Positions 24,672 to 38,300 are shown, numbered from the stretch's first letter. The stretch: 64,000 nucleotides of DNA from Diprion similis (GCF_021155765.1 NC_060105.1:11379001-11443000), one strand, 5' to 3'. Notes: a model not told the origin generated them from the sequence alone. Made by a program: numbers and translations.

Positions 24672-27600
24672 CTACTTGGCCTTTTGATGCGTAATGATAG
24701 CTCCTTCTCGTTCCTCTTGGGGTTGATCCTTGTCCCCCCAACCCCAAACCTCGTGGCTGCCATCCCCCGTCCTCTCGACTCGTTTTCTAACCATATCGGT
24801 CGAAACGCTCTTTAAATCGTAGGCCCAACCGATTTTAGCAAAGAAATCGATGAACGCCGTCGTCACATTGCATCTGTAGTTACCAAGTTCCGCAGTTTTG
24901 TAATCCCACGGGAATACGTGGTGGTAGTTATGCCAGCCTTCGCCCAGGGCGACGAATGCCACTCCCCCATTCTCCGACGGGTTTATGAACCTGCAAGAAA
25001 TTCATCTTCATTCCTATTTCATTCTCTGATTGCCTTAAATTTACTTCACTCTATACGTCATGAAGTTCCATTGAGATTGCAACTTTGCAGTGCGCCATCT
25101 GGTGGTAAAAAATCAAACTAATGCTATCAGGCTTACGGCTAACCGTTGATCGTGTTATTTCGCGTGTGGATGGTAGAACAGGTGTATTATTGATTAAGTT
25201 TCATTAATTTATACTGACTTGAGTAATTTAAGCCAAGAAAAAAATTACAAACGCTTTCATTGAAATTGAAAACTTAGGTTATGTGGTGATAAAATGGCGC
25301 TGAAAACCAGATTCAGACGTCTTGACGACATTTTTTAATACAGATTGTACAGGGTGTCCCATTTGAAATGGGATGATCAAAATGTATTGGGAAAAATAGA
25401 TTCGAGGGTGAAATTATTTGGATGAAACTTTTCGGGTTTTTAGAGAGAGGTGAAATGGCGCTACCGACAAGCTTTTCAGTATATTAAATTGCAGTATGCT
25501 GTCTTATGTCCGTTTCTAAACTCGAGAATTTTTTTTCAATTCAACACAGGTCACTCGAATAATTTCACTCACTTGTCATAAGGTTTGCTGCCGAATAAAT
25601 GGGCCGCTGAATTGACGAGCCACGTTGCGTTCAGGGTTACGACGTATCTCAGAACAGCTGGTATGAAATAAGCGTTGCTCCACGTTTCGCCCCAGCAGAA
25701 AACAGGAATCACCGTTGGTAGGATGAAACATATCAGAGGCATGATAAACATGTAGTACCTGTAAAGCACAAAGAATCAATAATAAGCTCTTGCAGTAATC
25801 TCGCGAAAATACTTAATGCTGAAGAAAATTGAAATTAGTCAATTCGCTGATCCAATGTCTATTCTCACATACGTCAATGGATAATTTTTACGTGATATTT
25901 ATTGCAATTTAGGTCACAAATCACCGCATTCGAGTCATTCCATTATCCACAATATATCTTTCCGATCAATGCGTCACGTAAGATAAGAAGAGATTGCTCA
26001 ATCGTTAAATTTTTTCTCTCCTTTTGTTTTTAACCGTTCTTATTTAAAAATTCTTCATTCTGATCAAGATATAATTATACCTATATAATTTGGTAAAAAG
26101 TATACGTTCTCCCTGTTTTCATTAATTTCTGTAGTTTGAAATTTGTAAAAATAAAAATTGTTTCATCTGTTTCTCTATACTTGTCATTAAATTATTCTCG
26201 AGATAAGTATTTTAGCGGTACTTAAAAGTGGGTAACGAGTTGGGTAAATAACTCAGTAGACCGCTTTATACAGACGCAAGGTAAGTAAGAAAAATTAAGA
26301 TATTTCTATATTCGATTGCATTATACGGACATATTGTTCATCATCGATAAAATATCGATAAAATTTTCATTGGAGTGAAAAGAAAAAAATTCATTTCACT
26401 TAATCTTTGGTTCATTCCGGTAAGTTGCTGCTTTCCGTTGCTATTTGATTTACTTACTTTCTCTGGAAGGTAAGTATAGGGTCGCTCTCAAGGTCGCTGA
26501 GGTCGATACCTTTGCCCTTTTGCTTAACGTCCGGATGTTTTCGGCACAACAGCCATCCTACGTGAGCGAAGAAAAATCCCCTTTTCGCATTATGCGGATC
26601 AGCGTCTGTTTCGCTGTATTTGTGATGTACTCTGTGGTCTCGAGCCCAATCTAAAACCGCGTCCTACGAAAGAACAAGAAAATAAATTAGCCTTAAATTA
26701 GCTTTGAAAAATACTTTTCCAAGAAAGAGAAAAACTTCAATTTTTATAATTAACAAAAAGTTACTGCATTTTCTGCTAATTACGGTGTAAGACATTTTTC
26801 ATTTACTACATATTTTCAACCTAATAAGGCTGAAGAATCAATTTACTGTAATTTACTATAAAATATATATATAGTCCAAATGACTACATCCAAAAATAAT
26901 AGAAAACTAATTTTTATTCTGCAACCTTATAGGGAAGTATGTATATATATATATATGTAATTCTATTTTGCAGTTGTGTACAGAAACGAAAATAAATTGT
27001 TGATAACGAAAACTAGAATTTTTTTATCAATCAAACGTTTGTAGAGATTCAATTTGCAACGAGAATGTTTCAATATTAATTCTGTTCGGCAATTTCATGG
27101 CTAGACGTGATATTTTTAATTACAGATATTTTTTCCATGTGACTTAATTTTTTCTTGGAAAATAAATTACATCTTATATTACTCAGGAATAGTTTAACTT
27201 TTGATTGGTGTAAGATTTTTCAAATCGGTTCGGTAGTTCCACAGTTTACCGAACAAACAATTTTCACCTCTTTATTATTATTATTAGTATTAGTACCTAA
27301 AGATATATAGACAAGTGTAAGTGTATATATTTATATACATCTGATGTCTAACTCTATGAATTAAACTGAACTATAAGTAAGAAGAAAAAAAAATACTCGT
27401 GGTTATACATGGGATACGGATTGAGTGAAGCCACAGATGGCTGCGTATCGATGTGAGTATGTATAATTAAATTACTAGTGGAGGAAATTCTGCGACACAG
27501 CAAGTGCGGACGGTGCGGAAAGGCAATTCGATTAATTGCCTCCAACAACAAGGCGATAGCAAATTGGAAAAGTTCCTATGAGCCATTCCACACCAAATCG

Positions 27601-30600
27601 ACCTACGTAAGACCCTAACCATTGAAAATTTTATTTATTTTTAAGTATGGTGTAGAGTGTACAAAAAAACATATTCCACCGGGTTTTTGATTTTTTGGAC
27701 CACGGGTTTCATTTTTATTGCCCCCCTCCCCTTCGCTCCCAAAAAAACAAACGAAAACCTAATTTTAGAATGAATAGCCCTAATCAATTGGCTTCAAATT
27801 TTTCTCGTGGATTCCATACTGGAAAACTAAAATTTTTATACCCAAGACGGAAGTGGTCAAGATTTTTTGGGTTAGAAACTACCAAAGAAACGAATAATTG
27901 AAAAGTGAGAAAAAGAAGTATAAAAATAAATGGGTATTTTTTTGAATATCACTTTTTTTATAACTCGTTTCGCCTGTAGCTTCTAACCCAAAAGGTTGCC
28001 TACTTCCATTGTGGCCTCGGAATTTTGATTTTTTTTTAACAAAGAATTCATGAGAAATATTTTCGAAGCTGTGGTTTTTTTGTTTTTGGGAGCAGTAAAA
28101 ATGAAACCCGTGGTTGAAAAAATTTGAAACTTAGTGAAAGATGATGTTTTTCTTTTATACACTTTACATCATACTTAAAAATAGTTAAAATCGCCGATGG
28201 TGAGGGGGGTGTAATGCCTCATACGTAAGCACTCTGATTACTCATCTCTTTCTTTGTTTCCTTTATTTTCTATTCATTTCTTTTCTTTAACAATGATTAA
28301 TGTATGATAACGAGAATTTGGTAATCTGCTAACAATCAATTTCCTCGACAAACTTTAGTAGACACATTTTTTTGCACGTGTATGATCAACAAAAAAAAAA
28401 AGTGTGTAAGAAATGAAAAGCAAAAACAATTACGCACAACGTGTTAAATGATTAAGAAAAGAAAAAGAAAGAAAGAAACACGACGAGAGACAGGAATCAA
28501 GGTTCAAATAATGATATAAAGTTTTCATCCTGTTTTACCTACTGTAAATAAAAGCGGCCTTATTTAAATTTGAAACGTTTGTCTAGATAATGACACGGTA
28601 TAAGAAGAAGTAATTAGCTAATTAGTTGTTGAATGAATATGGTTAGGTAACATTTTGTACGCACGTCAGAACCAATTTAACTAAACGTTCGTTACAACAC
28701 TGCGTATTTTTTGCAAACGAAAAAGAGAAACAGATGTGAAGACATTTAACCCTTTGAAGCATCCATTTTTATCTTTAAGATATTTCCGTGAAACTTCGTA
28801 CTCGGGTTTTTGAGGTTGCTGATAATAAATCTGACATTGGTTCTTCAAAATTTCACATCCTAGATGGCGGATTCAATATAGCAGCCATATTGAATCCACC
28901 ATGTTGGATACAGAATTCGAAAAATGAACGTCAGATTCGTCATCAGTGCCCACAAAAACCCCTGCATACGAAGTTTCACGAACTCATAACTCAAAATGCA
29001 AAAAAAATTGTAATCCGCCATATTGAATCCACCATCTTAGATAATAAATTTTCAAAATCTAATGTCAGATTAGTTATCAACACCCCCAAAAACCACACGG
29101 TACTCATTCTTAAGAAAAAAAACCTGAAAAGTCTGATTAAAAATGAATTTATCCGAAAAAATTCACTTTTTCGTTGTAATTTTTTGTATATAAAACAATA
29201 ACAATGAAAAATTTTGGTTTGCTGGATATTGGTTCGATATTTCGTAACATCTCAGCTATATCAACAAGATGAATGCAAAAAATAATTACAGAATAAATAG
29301 CCAAAAAGTGATCACCAGAGACCATCATGTCGCAAAGGGTTAAAATGAGATACAAAAAAAAAAAAAAAAAACCACAAAGAAAAGTGTACCCTGTATAAGT
29401 ATCCCAGAGCTCAAGATTTTGTTACCATGTTGACAGAGGCAGGCCTCAACTCACATTGCATATAACTAAAGCTATAAAATCACGATAAGATTATTATTAA
29501 CGCGGTGTTAATTTATTTTTGCAACTTGAGTAGATGTGTTTTCAAAAATTAACGCATTAACGATAATGATAATTAGCATAAGCAACAATAACAAGCTAAT
29601 TGAGAGTCGTATGACTTACCTGAAACGCTAGCGTGTTGAAGGTGGTGAGCAGTAGCCTTAGTTGCCATTTGGCTTTGTAGGATTTATGGGCCCAAAGCCT
29701 GTGTGCACCAGCCGTAATGCCCAGACCGGAGAACTGGTACAGGACAAACGCTGAAATATTTGAGACATTAGAAATGTGATTGCAATAATTGCACGTGAAA
29801 CAATCCAGTAAATTGTCAAGAAGGTTACAAAATGAGAGAGGAAAAATTCCTTACTTCACAAGATTGAAAATTTAAACAGTTTGTAAAATGAAAAATAGCG
29901 ATAGAATAGAGAAAGAAATTTACATCAAGCTACAATAGAATAACTGGAGAAGAAAAGTAGGAATTTTCAAACTTCATTCGAAGATCATAAGAGCTTTAAA
30001 ATCCTGTAAAAATAAGAAATAAAAATTGAGAAATATTATTTCGAGTTTGATTAGGTTTTCAAAATTTTAGGAGCGTTGAAAAATATTCTTAAATCATAAC
30101 ATGACAGATTTCTTTTCAATTTATAAATATTGTTCGAGCCTAAGAAGGAGGTGAACCTCTCAATATTCGCAACAAATTGTTGCCCAGGCCAAGTTCCATT
30201 GTCTGTGGGAAATTACTCAACTAGTCGTAAGAGATTTAAGAAACATTGGCAACTCTGCAGATTTTATGCATGAAAGATTTTGTGGAGGAGATTATCTATT
30301 CATCAAACGAGAGATTTAAAACTCGTTAAAAATTCAACAAGTGAAACCTTGATTCTATGATACGATGCCAAAGTAACGAACTTGAACATCTGTTCTTCCC
30401 GCAAAAAAAGTAAAAAAAAAAAAAAAAAGACGACCAAAATTTAGTTTCCACTGTGTATCGGTGTGATTTTTAACAACGATATGTGAATTTACATCAAACA
30501 AAAAACAGTGCGAGCTTCTTATTTCTAAGCAATTGCTCTTCGCAATCTGCACCGTATGTAACTTTTCTTTCTTTCTTTCTTTCTTTCCTTCTTTAACCCG

Positions 30601-33600
30601 TATCCGTTGCTATACCATTCGTCCGATTGCAATGAAACTTTGGTGAGTGTTGTGCGCACGCCCGTGAAGGCAACGTTGCCAAGTCATCTGACGAATATTT
30701 CTTTAAGGGGGTACACATCCGAGCAGATGGGTGAAAAAGTAGACGAATTTCAAGAATTTTTATCTAAAAAACTATTTATTCGATTCCATCAGTTTTTTTT
30801 TTCAAAGTTTATTACACATTAATGTATATTCAGTAATTTTTTCATTAAAATTTATCCACTCGTAGCGTTGTTACAGTCATCGGTGTGAAATATGTTCCGT
30901 ACTGACACGGTTTGCGGTGCCTATAGGATATCTCGAAACAGACACGAACAATATTTACCAAATTTGCACACCACGTTTGAGTGGAATTGCAACGCATGCC
31001 GGGAACGAAGTCGCGGACAACAGCTATACATGTATATTTATAAAACTCGAGTCTTTCTGACGTACGTTTGCTTGTAACTCGAGAACCACTGAACCAATTT
31101 TTATTCTTTTTCTTTTGTGAATAGCTACAATGTCTGACCAGGTTTTAGGCTATGTTTCGTGGCAACCAGATTAATGCTTTTGGAGAAATAACGATATTTG
31201 TAAGCCAAGTCAGAATAGGATTACACACTTATGGACAAAGGTTAGGTTAGGTTAGGTTAAGTCAAATATTATCAGTCTTCTTTCAAATATCCTTAACTGT
31301 AATCAAGATTATTTCATGTGAATAGAATTTTCATTTTACCACATGAAATCGCCATCGCAAGGGAGGTAAAGTAAAAAGCAAAAGCAAAATTTTGCGAGGA
31401 ATCCTTTTGAAAAATCTTTTAAAATTTACTTGTTAAGGGGTCGCGAAGTCAAGAACGTTGGAAAACAGTGATCCTTATCAATGCGCATAATTATATATGA
31501 CATGCGCGATAATGTCTGGTTGGTGAGAAGCCACGTGCTCCGGAAATGTCTTGTTCATTTTACTATTCATCAACCATTTCATGGCATACAAGAAATATAT
31601 TCAAGCCTTATAAATATTGAAATCCATACATGATAAACGGAACGCGGCCTCGATTGCATAAGAAATTCACATGATTGCCTTTCTTTCCTACGTTTATTAT
31701 TTCTTCGCGCGTATTAAATACAATTACTATGCACGCATAATTCGTCGATTTTTTAAACTATAACCTAACCTAAGAATCTGAATTTAATGGCAACTGCAAA
31801 TCAGGTTGCGCAAAACCGTTACGCTATCCGGTTGTGCTAAGAACACTGAGTCATTTTTAAAGGAAACGCGCTTTACGGTAAAAAAAAAATCTAGTAAAAT
31901 AATCGCAGGTGATCGAATGACCCATAGGTCTTTCCGACATACATTAATATGGTCGATTCCCATTTATATTTTCCGATGCAAGGCTATCACGCTGTTCTTG
32001 TGATATAATTTCAAAACTTAGCTGTAGATTGTCGTACGTAATTGCAGAATTCAGAAAGCAGAGTTAAAAGCACTCAATTCTTTCGAACGGTAACCAAATA
32101 ATCTACAATGTATAGCTTCATCATCAGACAATTGACCAAGATTTTTGAAAATCAATGTTTCAAAAATTTAGAGGAATATACGTTTTTCCTTTCACTTACA
32201 GTTTCTCTGTTTTTAGAGAAAAAAGAAAGTTATCATAATTATCCCGAAAGTGAAAAGATGAGTTTTTACTACCCGAAGTTTTGAAAATTGGTACCGCAAG
32301 GTTTTTCTGGATCGATAATCACGAACCTAAAATCAATTTTGTAAAATTTCAATTTGAAGTATTCAAATAAGGTGAAAAAAAACTGAAAACATTTCGATTG
32401 TTATAAAAATTGATACTTGAAGGTTCGTTGGGTGGCTGGGTCAGATTGCAAAATCCAAAATGGCGATCCATGATAGTGAGAAAAAATCTAAAAATATTCC
32501 AATTTTGGTAGAAATTAGTAAGCGAAGGTTTTTTGGGTCATCGATAACGAATCCAAGGTCAGACTTCTAAGATTTGTCATGGTGTGATTCCAAATAAATA
32601 AAAAAATCGTCGTATTTTCACGTAATATGGTATTCGAGGGCTTGAAAATCGTCAATCACGAATCTGAATTTGAAATTCGAAATTCGAATTGAACATTATT
32701 CTTTTTTTTTCGCTTGTTCAAACTAAAAACAATAAAGTTTCAAGAATAAAAAACTCTTTTACGTTTCGAACCTGTATAGTTCGATGAATTTTTCCAATAT
32801 TCAGTATTTGCCATACATTATTGTTTTGCATTTCTGTCGACAACAAATGAACACGAGAATAGGAGTCATACCTGTTACGCCAAACGACCAAAAGTACGTA
32901 CATTGATGAAAAGAAAACAATCGTGTAATTAACACCAATCATGCGATTCGACGCGATGTAGTAGTCCTACCTTTACCGACCGAGCAAACTCATCAGTTTT
33001 CTTCCCATGTTAAATAACCAAACGAACGAAATGGGTTGAAATTTCGACAGCGCATAGCTCTGTTGTAGCAAAATCGAGAAAGGTTACTCATATCCCAAAA
33101 ATCTTGAAAAAAATGTGCGATTTTTTTGACACACGTCGCTATTCCCGTATTTCAGAGGCAAAAAATTCCGTATTTGAGAGATTTTCCGCCAGAGCGTATA
33201 GAATGAGAATTAAAACGAGCCATCGTGAGACTGTTTTTATGCAATATTGAAACCGAAAGACGAAAACTAGTGATTACAATAATTTTGCACGCACGGCCGG
33301 TACGGTTCCTTGGTTGGAACGCGCGGATGAGTTTGCTCGGTCGGTAAGGGCAGGACTGCTATATCGCGTTAAGTGATCTAAGTGACTGCGAAAGTGACGT
33401 TTGTGAATGACGAATCAACGGCGACTCGAGCAACAATAAGCCGTGGTTAACGGACTCTGGAATAATAACAGGAGGCTGCAAAACGCCCCGGATTAAGATA
33501 CTTGTGTCTGAACTGCAAACAAGAACGTGAATACAAACGGAATGATGTACGTTGGCACACACGAGTCGCCGAAGGCGTAGAAAGTACTTACTTAAATGGC

Positions 33601-35235
33601 AATTGGCGAACATGCAAATTGAATTTCTGCCAAGGTCGACCCTGTAACTCGACCAAAAATCTGATCTCGATTTCAACCTCAGCAATAAAACGAAGTCAAA
33701 TTTTCTACAATATAATTAATACCTTATATAGTATTGAAATTCTTTATTCAATTTACAAACAAAATAAATTTACTACACACTTTAATAAATTCAAATAACT
33801 TGTTTGTGTTTTTCAAATAAATTTCATTATTGGCTGCTATCACGTGACTTTAGGCGAAGCCACAGAGTTTCAAACGACACTGATTATGAATATGTGCATA
33901 GTTTGAAAGTGACAGTATCGAAGTGTCTTTAAATTACTTAAGAGAAACAGACGCCGAAAAGTTTAGATGAAAAATTACTATAAATCAATCTCTACAGAAC
34001 GATAAATAACTCTGCATAGCGTCGGAAGATGTTGAACGACTTTATATATATAATCTAAAAAAATTTTCCAGGATTTTCATAAAAACAGATATATAAAATA
34101 ATTTTGGAGCCTGCAGGTAACTCAAAAATTCCTCCGGACGTGTTGCCTATTTATATACATATATCATACCACTAAAAAATATTTAAGTTCAAGGGAAAAA
34201 TGCCGGTCCTCTAAGGGTTGAAGAGTCTACTCAACTGACAAGCAAAATAAGGGATTTTTCAAGAATTTTTTTAATAATTTTCAACTGTATAAATATTGAT
34301 ATAGACTTTGTAAGGCTTTAATAAATACACTCTCGAATTACAGACCAAAAAATCGAATGGTTTTCGATTCAGGATGTTAATAGCCTTGAAAAGAATCACA
34401 CGTTTTTTGAACTTTTAATTTTGATTATATTTTTTTTGAAAAAACGGTAAAAAAAAGTCCTCTTTCGCAACTTTTTCGAAAAATACTCGCCAATTTTGTT
34501 AATTTTGAAAATATCAAAAGTATTTTTTATCGCGAAACATAATTAGCTTGTATTTCATTTCCAGGGTATCGACAAATTTTTGAAAAAAAAAAAAAAAAAA
34601 AAAATTCCACGACATTTTCAGGTTTTCCGTTCGAATAAGTTGCTAAAACCTGAATCGTTCGGCTTATCAACTCTATATTCGATTCAAATTCAATTCGAAT
34701 ATAAAGAAAAAATAATAATATCCAAAAAAGTCAGTTAAAGCCAATTTCATTTCTCTAGAAAAAAAAAGAACTAAACTCGTTACTTGAAAAAATGATTTCT
34801 AATTCCCATGATAAAAAAGTAATATTTTCAGTCTTTCCCACGACCAAATCAAAAATCTCATAATAATCGCTTCAGATATTGCTACATTCAAGTATAAATA
34901 AGATAATTTGACGATTTGAATAGATAATAAATCGATTTAAAAAAGCCATTATAGCTGGGGTCGTAAGACCAAAACGCAAGAGTATAAATACGTAGTTGAT
35001 GCATCGGGTACCTACCGAATATCGTAGTTGTTAATTTGGCAGAGGTGAAAATAAGGTAGAAACCGTGGAGAGCGGCGAGGTGAAGATAGGCAAATATGAT
35101 TACATTTCGCCAGACGATTTGTCTGACGTACTGTGGCTTCTCTTTTTGGATTTCTGGCGCCACGATCGTCGTGTCTTCCACCGTCTCGCCCTCGAAAAGC
35201 ACCCCCGTTGGTGCGCTCGTTATGTTCGGCGACAT
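24672..35235 (-). CDS. Acyl-CoA delta-9-type desaturase, complete, five coding exons
   Basis: Coding exons in transcript order: 35235-35016, 29750-29620, 26663-26458, 25758-25573 and 24990-24672 (TAG at 24674-24672). They total 1062 bp, 353 residues, with intron phases 1, 0, 2, 2. Donors are GTAGGT, GTAAGT, GTAAGT and GTGAGT, and all acceptors end in AG. The enzyme is an ER-membrane, cytochrome b5-dependent di-iron desaturase that puts a cis double bond into a fatty acyl-CoA; the delta-9 position is inferred from the family, and delta-11-type relatives cannot be excluded. All metal ligands known from mammalian SCD1 are visible: HRLWAH (90-95), HRVHH (127-131), Asn235 and His239 in NSAAH, and HNYHH (268-272). 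Hydrophobic segments lie near 49-68, 70-89, 187-209 and 215-240. Start: the first ATG after an acceptor at 35249, leaving a 13-bp untranslated leader on this exon, so one or more noncoding 5' exons lie at higher coordinates. The length is normal for insect desaturases. The two large introns carry several mobile elements. Confidence 0.96.
27600..28230. mobile_element. Fold-back (long inverted repeat) element in desaturase intron
   Basis: The left half (TTTTTAAGTATGGTGTAGAG, CCACGGGTTTCATTTTTA, CGCTCCCAAAAA, GGAAGT, then TTTTGGGTTAGAAAC) matches the reverse complement of the right half (CTTCTAACCCAAAAGG, CTTCC, TTTTTGGGAGCAGTAAAAAT, GAAACCCGTGG, ACATCATACTTAAAAA) in mirrored order. Arms are about 250-300 bp with a short centre near 27915. 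Boundaries are approximate. No transposase is present, so it is a non-autonomous fold-back element or an inverted duplication. Confidence 0.8.
28750..29339. mobile_element. piggyBac-like MITE with TTAA target site duplication
   Basis: The element is flanked by TTAA at 28746-28749 and TTAA at 29340-29343. Its ends are CCCTTTG on the left and CAAAGGG on the right, a terminal inverted repeat of the kind found in the piggyBac superfamily, which always targets TTAA. It is 590 bp long and has no transposase. Inside are two diverged direct copies of a roughly 160-bp block (CATATTGAATCCACCAT at about 28887 and 29019). It lies in the 3-5 kb region upstream of desaturase coding exon 3, in the intron between exons 2 and 3. 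Confidence 0.78.
30594..31130. repeat. Probable dispersed element remnant
   Basis: Contains TTAA at about 30594 followed by CCCGTATCCG, and a second TTAA at about 30704 followed by GGGGGTACAC, which resembles the left end of the element at 40759. Near 31078 is CTCGAGAACCACTGAACCAA, the style of sequence found in short insect transposons. No coding content is supported and the boundaries are unclear. Confidence 0.35.
31241..31776. repeat. Segment bounded by inverted telomere-like TTAGG runs
   Basis: GGTTA is repeated four times at 31240-31260 (TTAGG register), and the reverse complement TAACCTAACCTAAG lies at about 31762-31775. The inverted arrangement suggests the ends of a small element of about 535 bp, or an old interstitial TTAGG insertion. 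Confidence 0.4.
32280..32690 (+). repeat. Diverged tandem repeat, roughly 110-bp unit, about four copies
   Basis: Recurring landmarks in order: AAGGTTTTTCTGGATCGATAA (about 32299), AAGGTTCGTTGGGTGG (about 32421), AAGGTTTTTTGGGTCATCGA (about 32525) and a weaker copy near 32636. AAAATGGCGATCC appears in one unit. Units differ in length and are much diverged. Intronic, no coding content. Confidence 0.6.
32951..33370. mobile_element. Small element with about 44-bp terminal inverted repeats
   Basis: The left end (32951-32994) contains TACCGACCGAGCAAACTCAT. The right end (about 33327-33370) contains its reverse complement ATGAGTTTGCTCGGTCGGTA. Similarity continues outward to CGCGATGTAG on the left against CGCGATATAG (reverse-complemented) on the right. 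Total about 420 bp, no transposase, so a MITE-like element, in the first coding intron of the desaturase. Confidence 0.82.
34223..34545 (+). mobile_element. MITE copy related to the element at 40759-41118
   Basis: Begins with GTCTACTCAACTGAC, matching the end of the 40.8-kb element (GTCTACCCAACTGACGA). Interior landmarks are in the same order and orientation: GATGTTAATAGCCTTGAA, GAATCACACG, ACGGTAAAAAAAAG, and TTGATTTTGAAAA-type sequence. The right terminal repeat is not recognisable, so this copy is truncated or decayed. Confidence 0.65.
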
Positions 35236-35248
35236 CCTTACTCTAGTT

Positions 35249-35306
35249 CTGTAACCCAAAACCAAAAAAAAACGTTATCAATTTCTCGATAGACAAGGAT
35301 TTTCAA

Positions 35307-35343
<37 letters not shown>

Positions 35344-38300
35344 TTTTTTCATTATTGACAAATCTCTGTTTGTAAAAGCTCTCTTCAATTCTTCACGTTT
35401 GTCAAGTTTCTCACATTTTTGTTGATCCGGAATAATAAAATTTCACATATCGATTAAAATAAGTAGTAAAATTACAAAATAAGTAATAAAATTTTGGTTA
35501 AAAATATGAAAAAAATTCAAAGAGAAATAAAAGTGTAGAAAAGAATTGCGTCTGGAATTAAGTTGAGTAAAATTAATCTCGAAATCACGGTCAGCTTGAA
35601 TAACGTAAGATTATTGATTTTCAAAATTTCATATATTACTCGTATAAAACGAATTTGCATTAGTTAATGAGAAAATAATTGTCCGAGCCCAGTTTTCACG
35701 CTTAAATAAATACAGAATATTAAGCAGGAATCGTATCGTCGTGAATAAAATTAAAAGTCAAGCGACAAGTTAGGAAAAACAATTTGAATGATAGGTGAGT
35801 CATTATCGTGGACAGAAATTTGATCCTATTTCACAGTTCCTTACTAAAACCGTCACAGTCTTCTTCCTGGCAACTTCAAAAAATTTTTCCTAACTTAATC
35901 AAATTACGTTATATTTCACAATTATATTTGTTTATTATATTTATTTTATGCTCATAAGTTCTTTCTTGAGGGTAATAAATTACGTAACTTGATCTAGCGT
36001 ATAATACGCGAGGTGTATAACACATGAAAGATATTTCTATAATAAACTTCTCGGTAAACTATTTCCAGTGAAAAAAGCGAGCAAGGGAAATTACAAAGGC
36101 CTGCGAAATATAACTTAATTTTCCCTTAAAATAAAAATCCTTTTTTTTTTCTTGACATATTAACATATGAATTGAATTGAATTAAAATATAGCACTAAAT
36201 ATAGTACTTTTTTTAACAGAACATCGAGATTTATTTTTATGCAAGATAAACATATTTATTTACAGATTTGTCAACAATTTTTATGAAAAAATAAAATATG
36301 ATGGTAATAAAACTGAATTTTCAGTTATAACTTAATAAATATGCATTAGTTTTAAACAAGACTTAAGAAACTAGAAGAATCTAAAAGACTTACGAATCTT
36401 TTTATACTTTCTTCAAAACTCCTGTTCAATCGTTTTTTTTTTTTTTTGTCTCTTTGCATTTACGTAGCTCTAAATATGCAACGTAACATTACCATGAATA
36501 TTTAAATATTAACACTGCCATTAATACATGTAGTTAACATAGAAATTGAACGTTGACTCTAGTAGTACTAAGAAAAAAAGAGAAAAAATTACGTGATAGG
36601 ATGTTTTTCATATTTTTTGTTTTCATATATTCGTATCTAATATCTATCAGAATTAGTATTCAGTTTTTTCAAGGGAAAAGCATCGCAGGCCTGAGTAAGA
36701 TAAATTTTTTTGTGCGCCGATATTTCGAGAATAAATAAACGGATTTTGTTATGAATTGATTATCAGTTGAGACGGTTTTTCAAAATTTAGAACTGATTAT
36801 TACTTTGGATACCGTCACAATCCACCAGTTTCTGAATTATTAATAACGAAATAAAAGTGAAAAAATTTATTTACAACTCAAAACCCATCCAGCTAAACCA
36901 ATTTTGAATAAAAAATTTTATTACTATTATTTAAGCCGTTGAAATTACATAATTACACAAACTTGTTTAAGAATCCATAAATATTAATGTTTATTTGCTT
37001 TGTTCAAATTGTTTATTCTCAAATTCTTTCAATGACTTTTCCATGGAAGTTCATGTAACCTCCGATATATTGAATACGTACGTCTGTATATATATATATA
37101 TATGAAAGTTCAAGCTTATAAATAAGACTTTTTTATTAAACCTATACTCTTAAATTATATACTTATACTCAATTGATAATAACTATTGATTAAAAAAAAT
37201 GAAAAATTCACGAATCCTGATGAGTGTCGACGAATTAGTGATAAATTTTACCAGACCAAAGATATTTATATTCCTAAAAAATTATCAGATTGGAGTTACG
37301 GTTAACGTTAACGTAACGAAATATTGAAAAAAGTAAGTATTACTGTTTTGAAAATTTAGAACGATTTTGAGGGAGTTTAGTTTAGAAAAAATCTGAATAT
37401 ACTTCATTTTAGAAAAAATAAATATTTATTACTTCATTTTAGAAAATTATTCTACAGTCGCGAAATAATAATATTTCCTGAAAGTGAATCGCTACGTTAA
37501 CCTTACGAACTTCAGTTACGCGAAAAATAAAACTTCAAAGCAAATATCGCACGACAAAATTTCCAAACGATAGATTTTGTAATCAAATAGAGTTTTTCTC
37601 ATTCGACCTGCTTGAATGATTTGAAATTCCCGCCCTCATGTTCTTGCAAAAACGAACGCAGTGAAAAAAGAAGAAAGATTTCGGGACAAAATCCTCAAAG
37701 TTTGCACGACAAATGTACTCACTGTTAAAACATAAGCTTGAAAATATCGTAAAAAGCTTTTAAACAAACATCGGAGTAATTTTGTTCCAATCAATACGTA
37801 GATTGGACGGCATTTATTTAATCAGATTTGCTTTAAGCAACATTTAACCCAAAAATACTTAACTACTTTATTGATCTTGTAATTTCTCCAAATTTTCATA
37901 CTTCATCCATTTTCAAAGCAATTTTTTCTAGAAACCCTTAATTGAATCAATGTTTTAAACTTTTCTTCGCAACTGTTCAATTCAGAAATTCTAATGTTTC
38001 TTTCTCTCGCTTAGAAAGCTTAGTCTGCTTAAAATGTCATTTTTTTCATTTTCCAACGAGTTTTGAAGTCTGCATGCAAAATTTTATCAACGAGATATTA
38101 TTCGTAATGGAGATGCGAGTCGGTTCAATCCTTTGGTAAAAGACAAAATCACTAGATAAAAACTGTACAAGCTTTGAAAAATAATTTCAATCTCAATCAG
38201 AAAAGCGAATCATGTGGCGTGAACTTTAATAAATGAGAATAATGTTAAATTTTTGTCAAATTTCACCTGTCGATTCCTCATCTCGAAAGCCTTCGTTGTT

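Noticed and set aside
25569..25779. Second minus-strand frame over desaturase exon 4, and plus-strand frames over exons at 24918-25121 and 26445-26654
   Set aside because: Shadows of the real desaturase exons; only the frame joined by splice sites gives the desaturase motifs.
28788..29201. 137-codon open frame
   Set aside because: It lies inside the piggyBac-like MITE and spans its internal tandem duplication; no transposase motif.
31241..31260. True telomere or telomeric array (TTAGG)
   Set aside because: Only about four units, located inside an intron and paired with an inverted run 500 bp away; more likely part of a small element.
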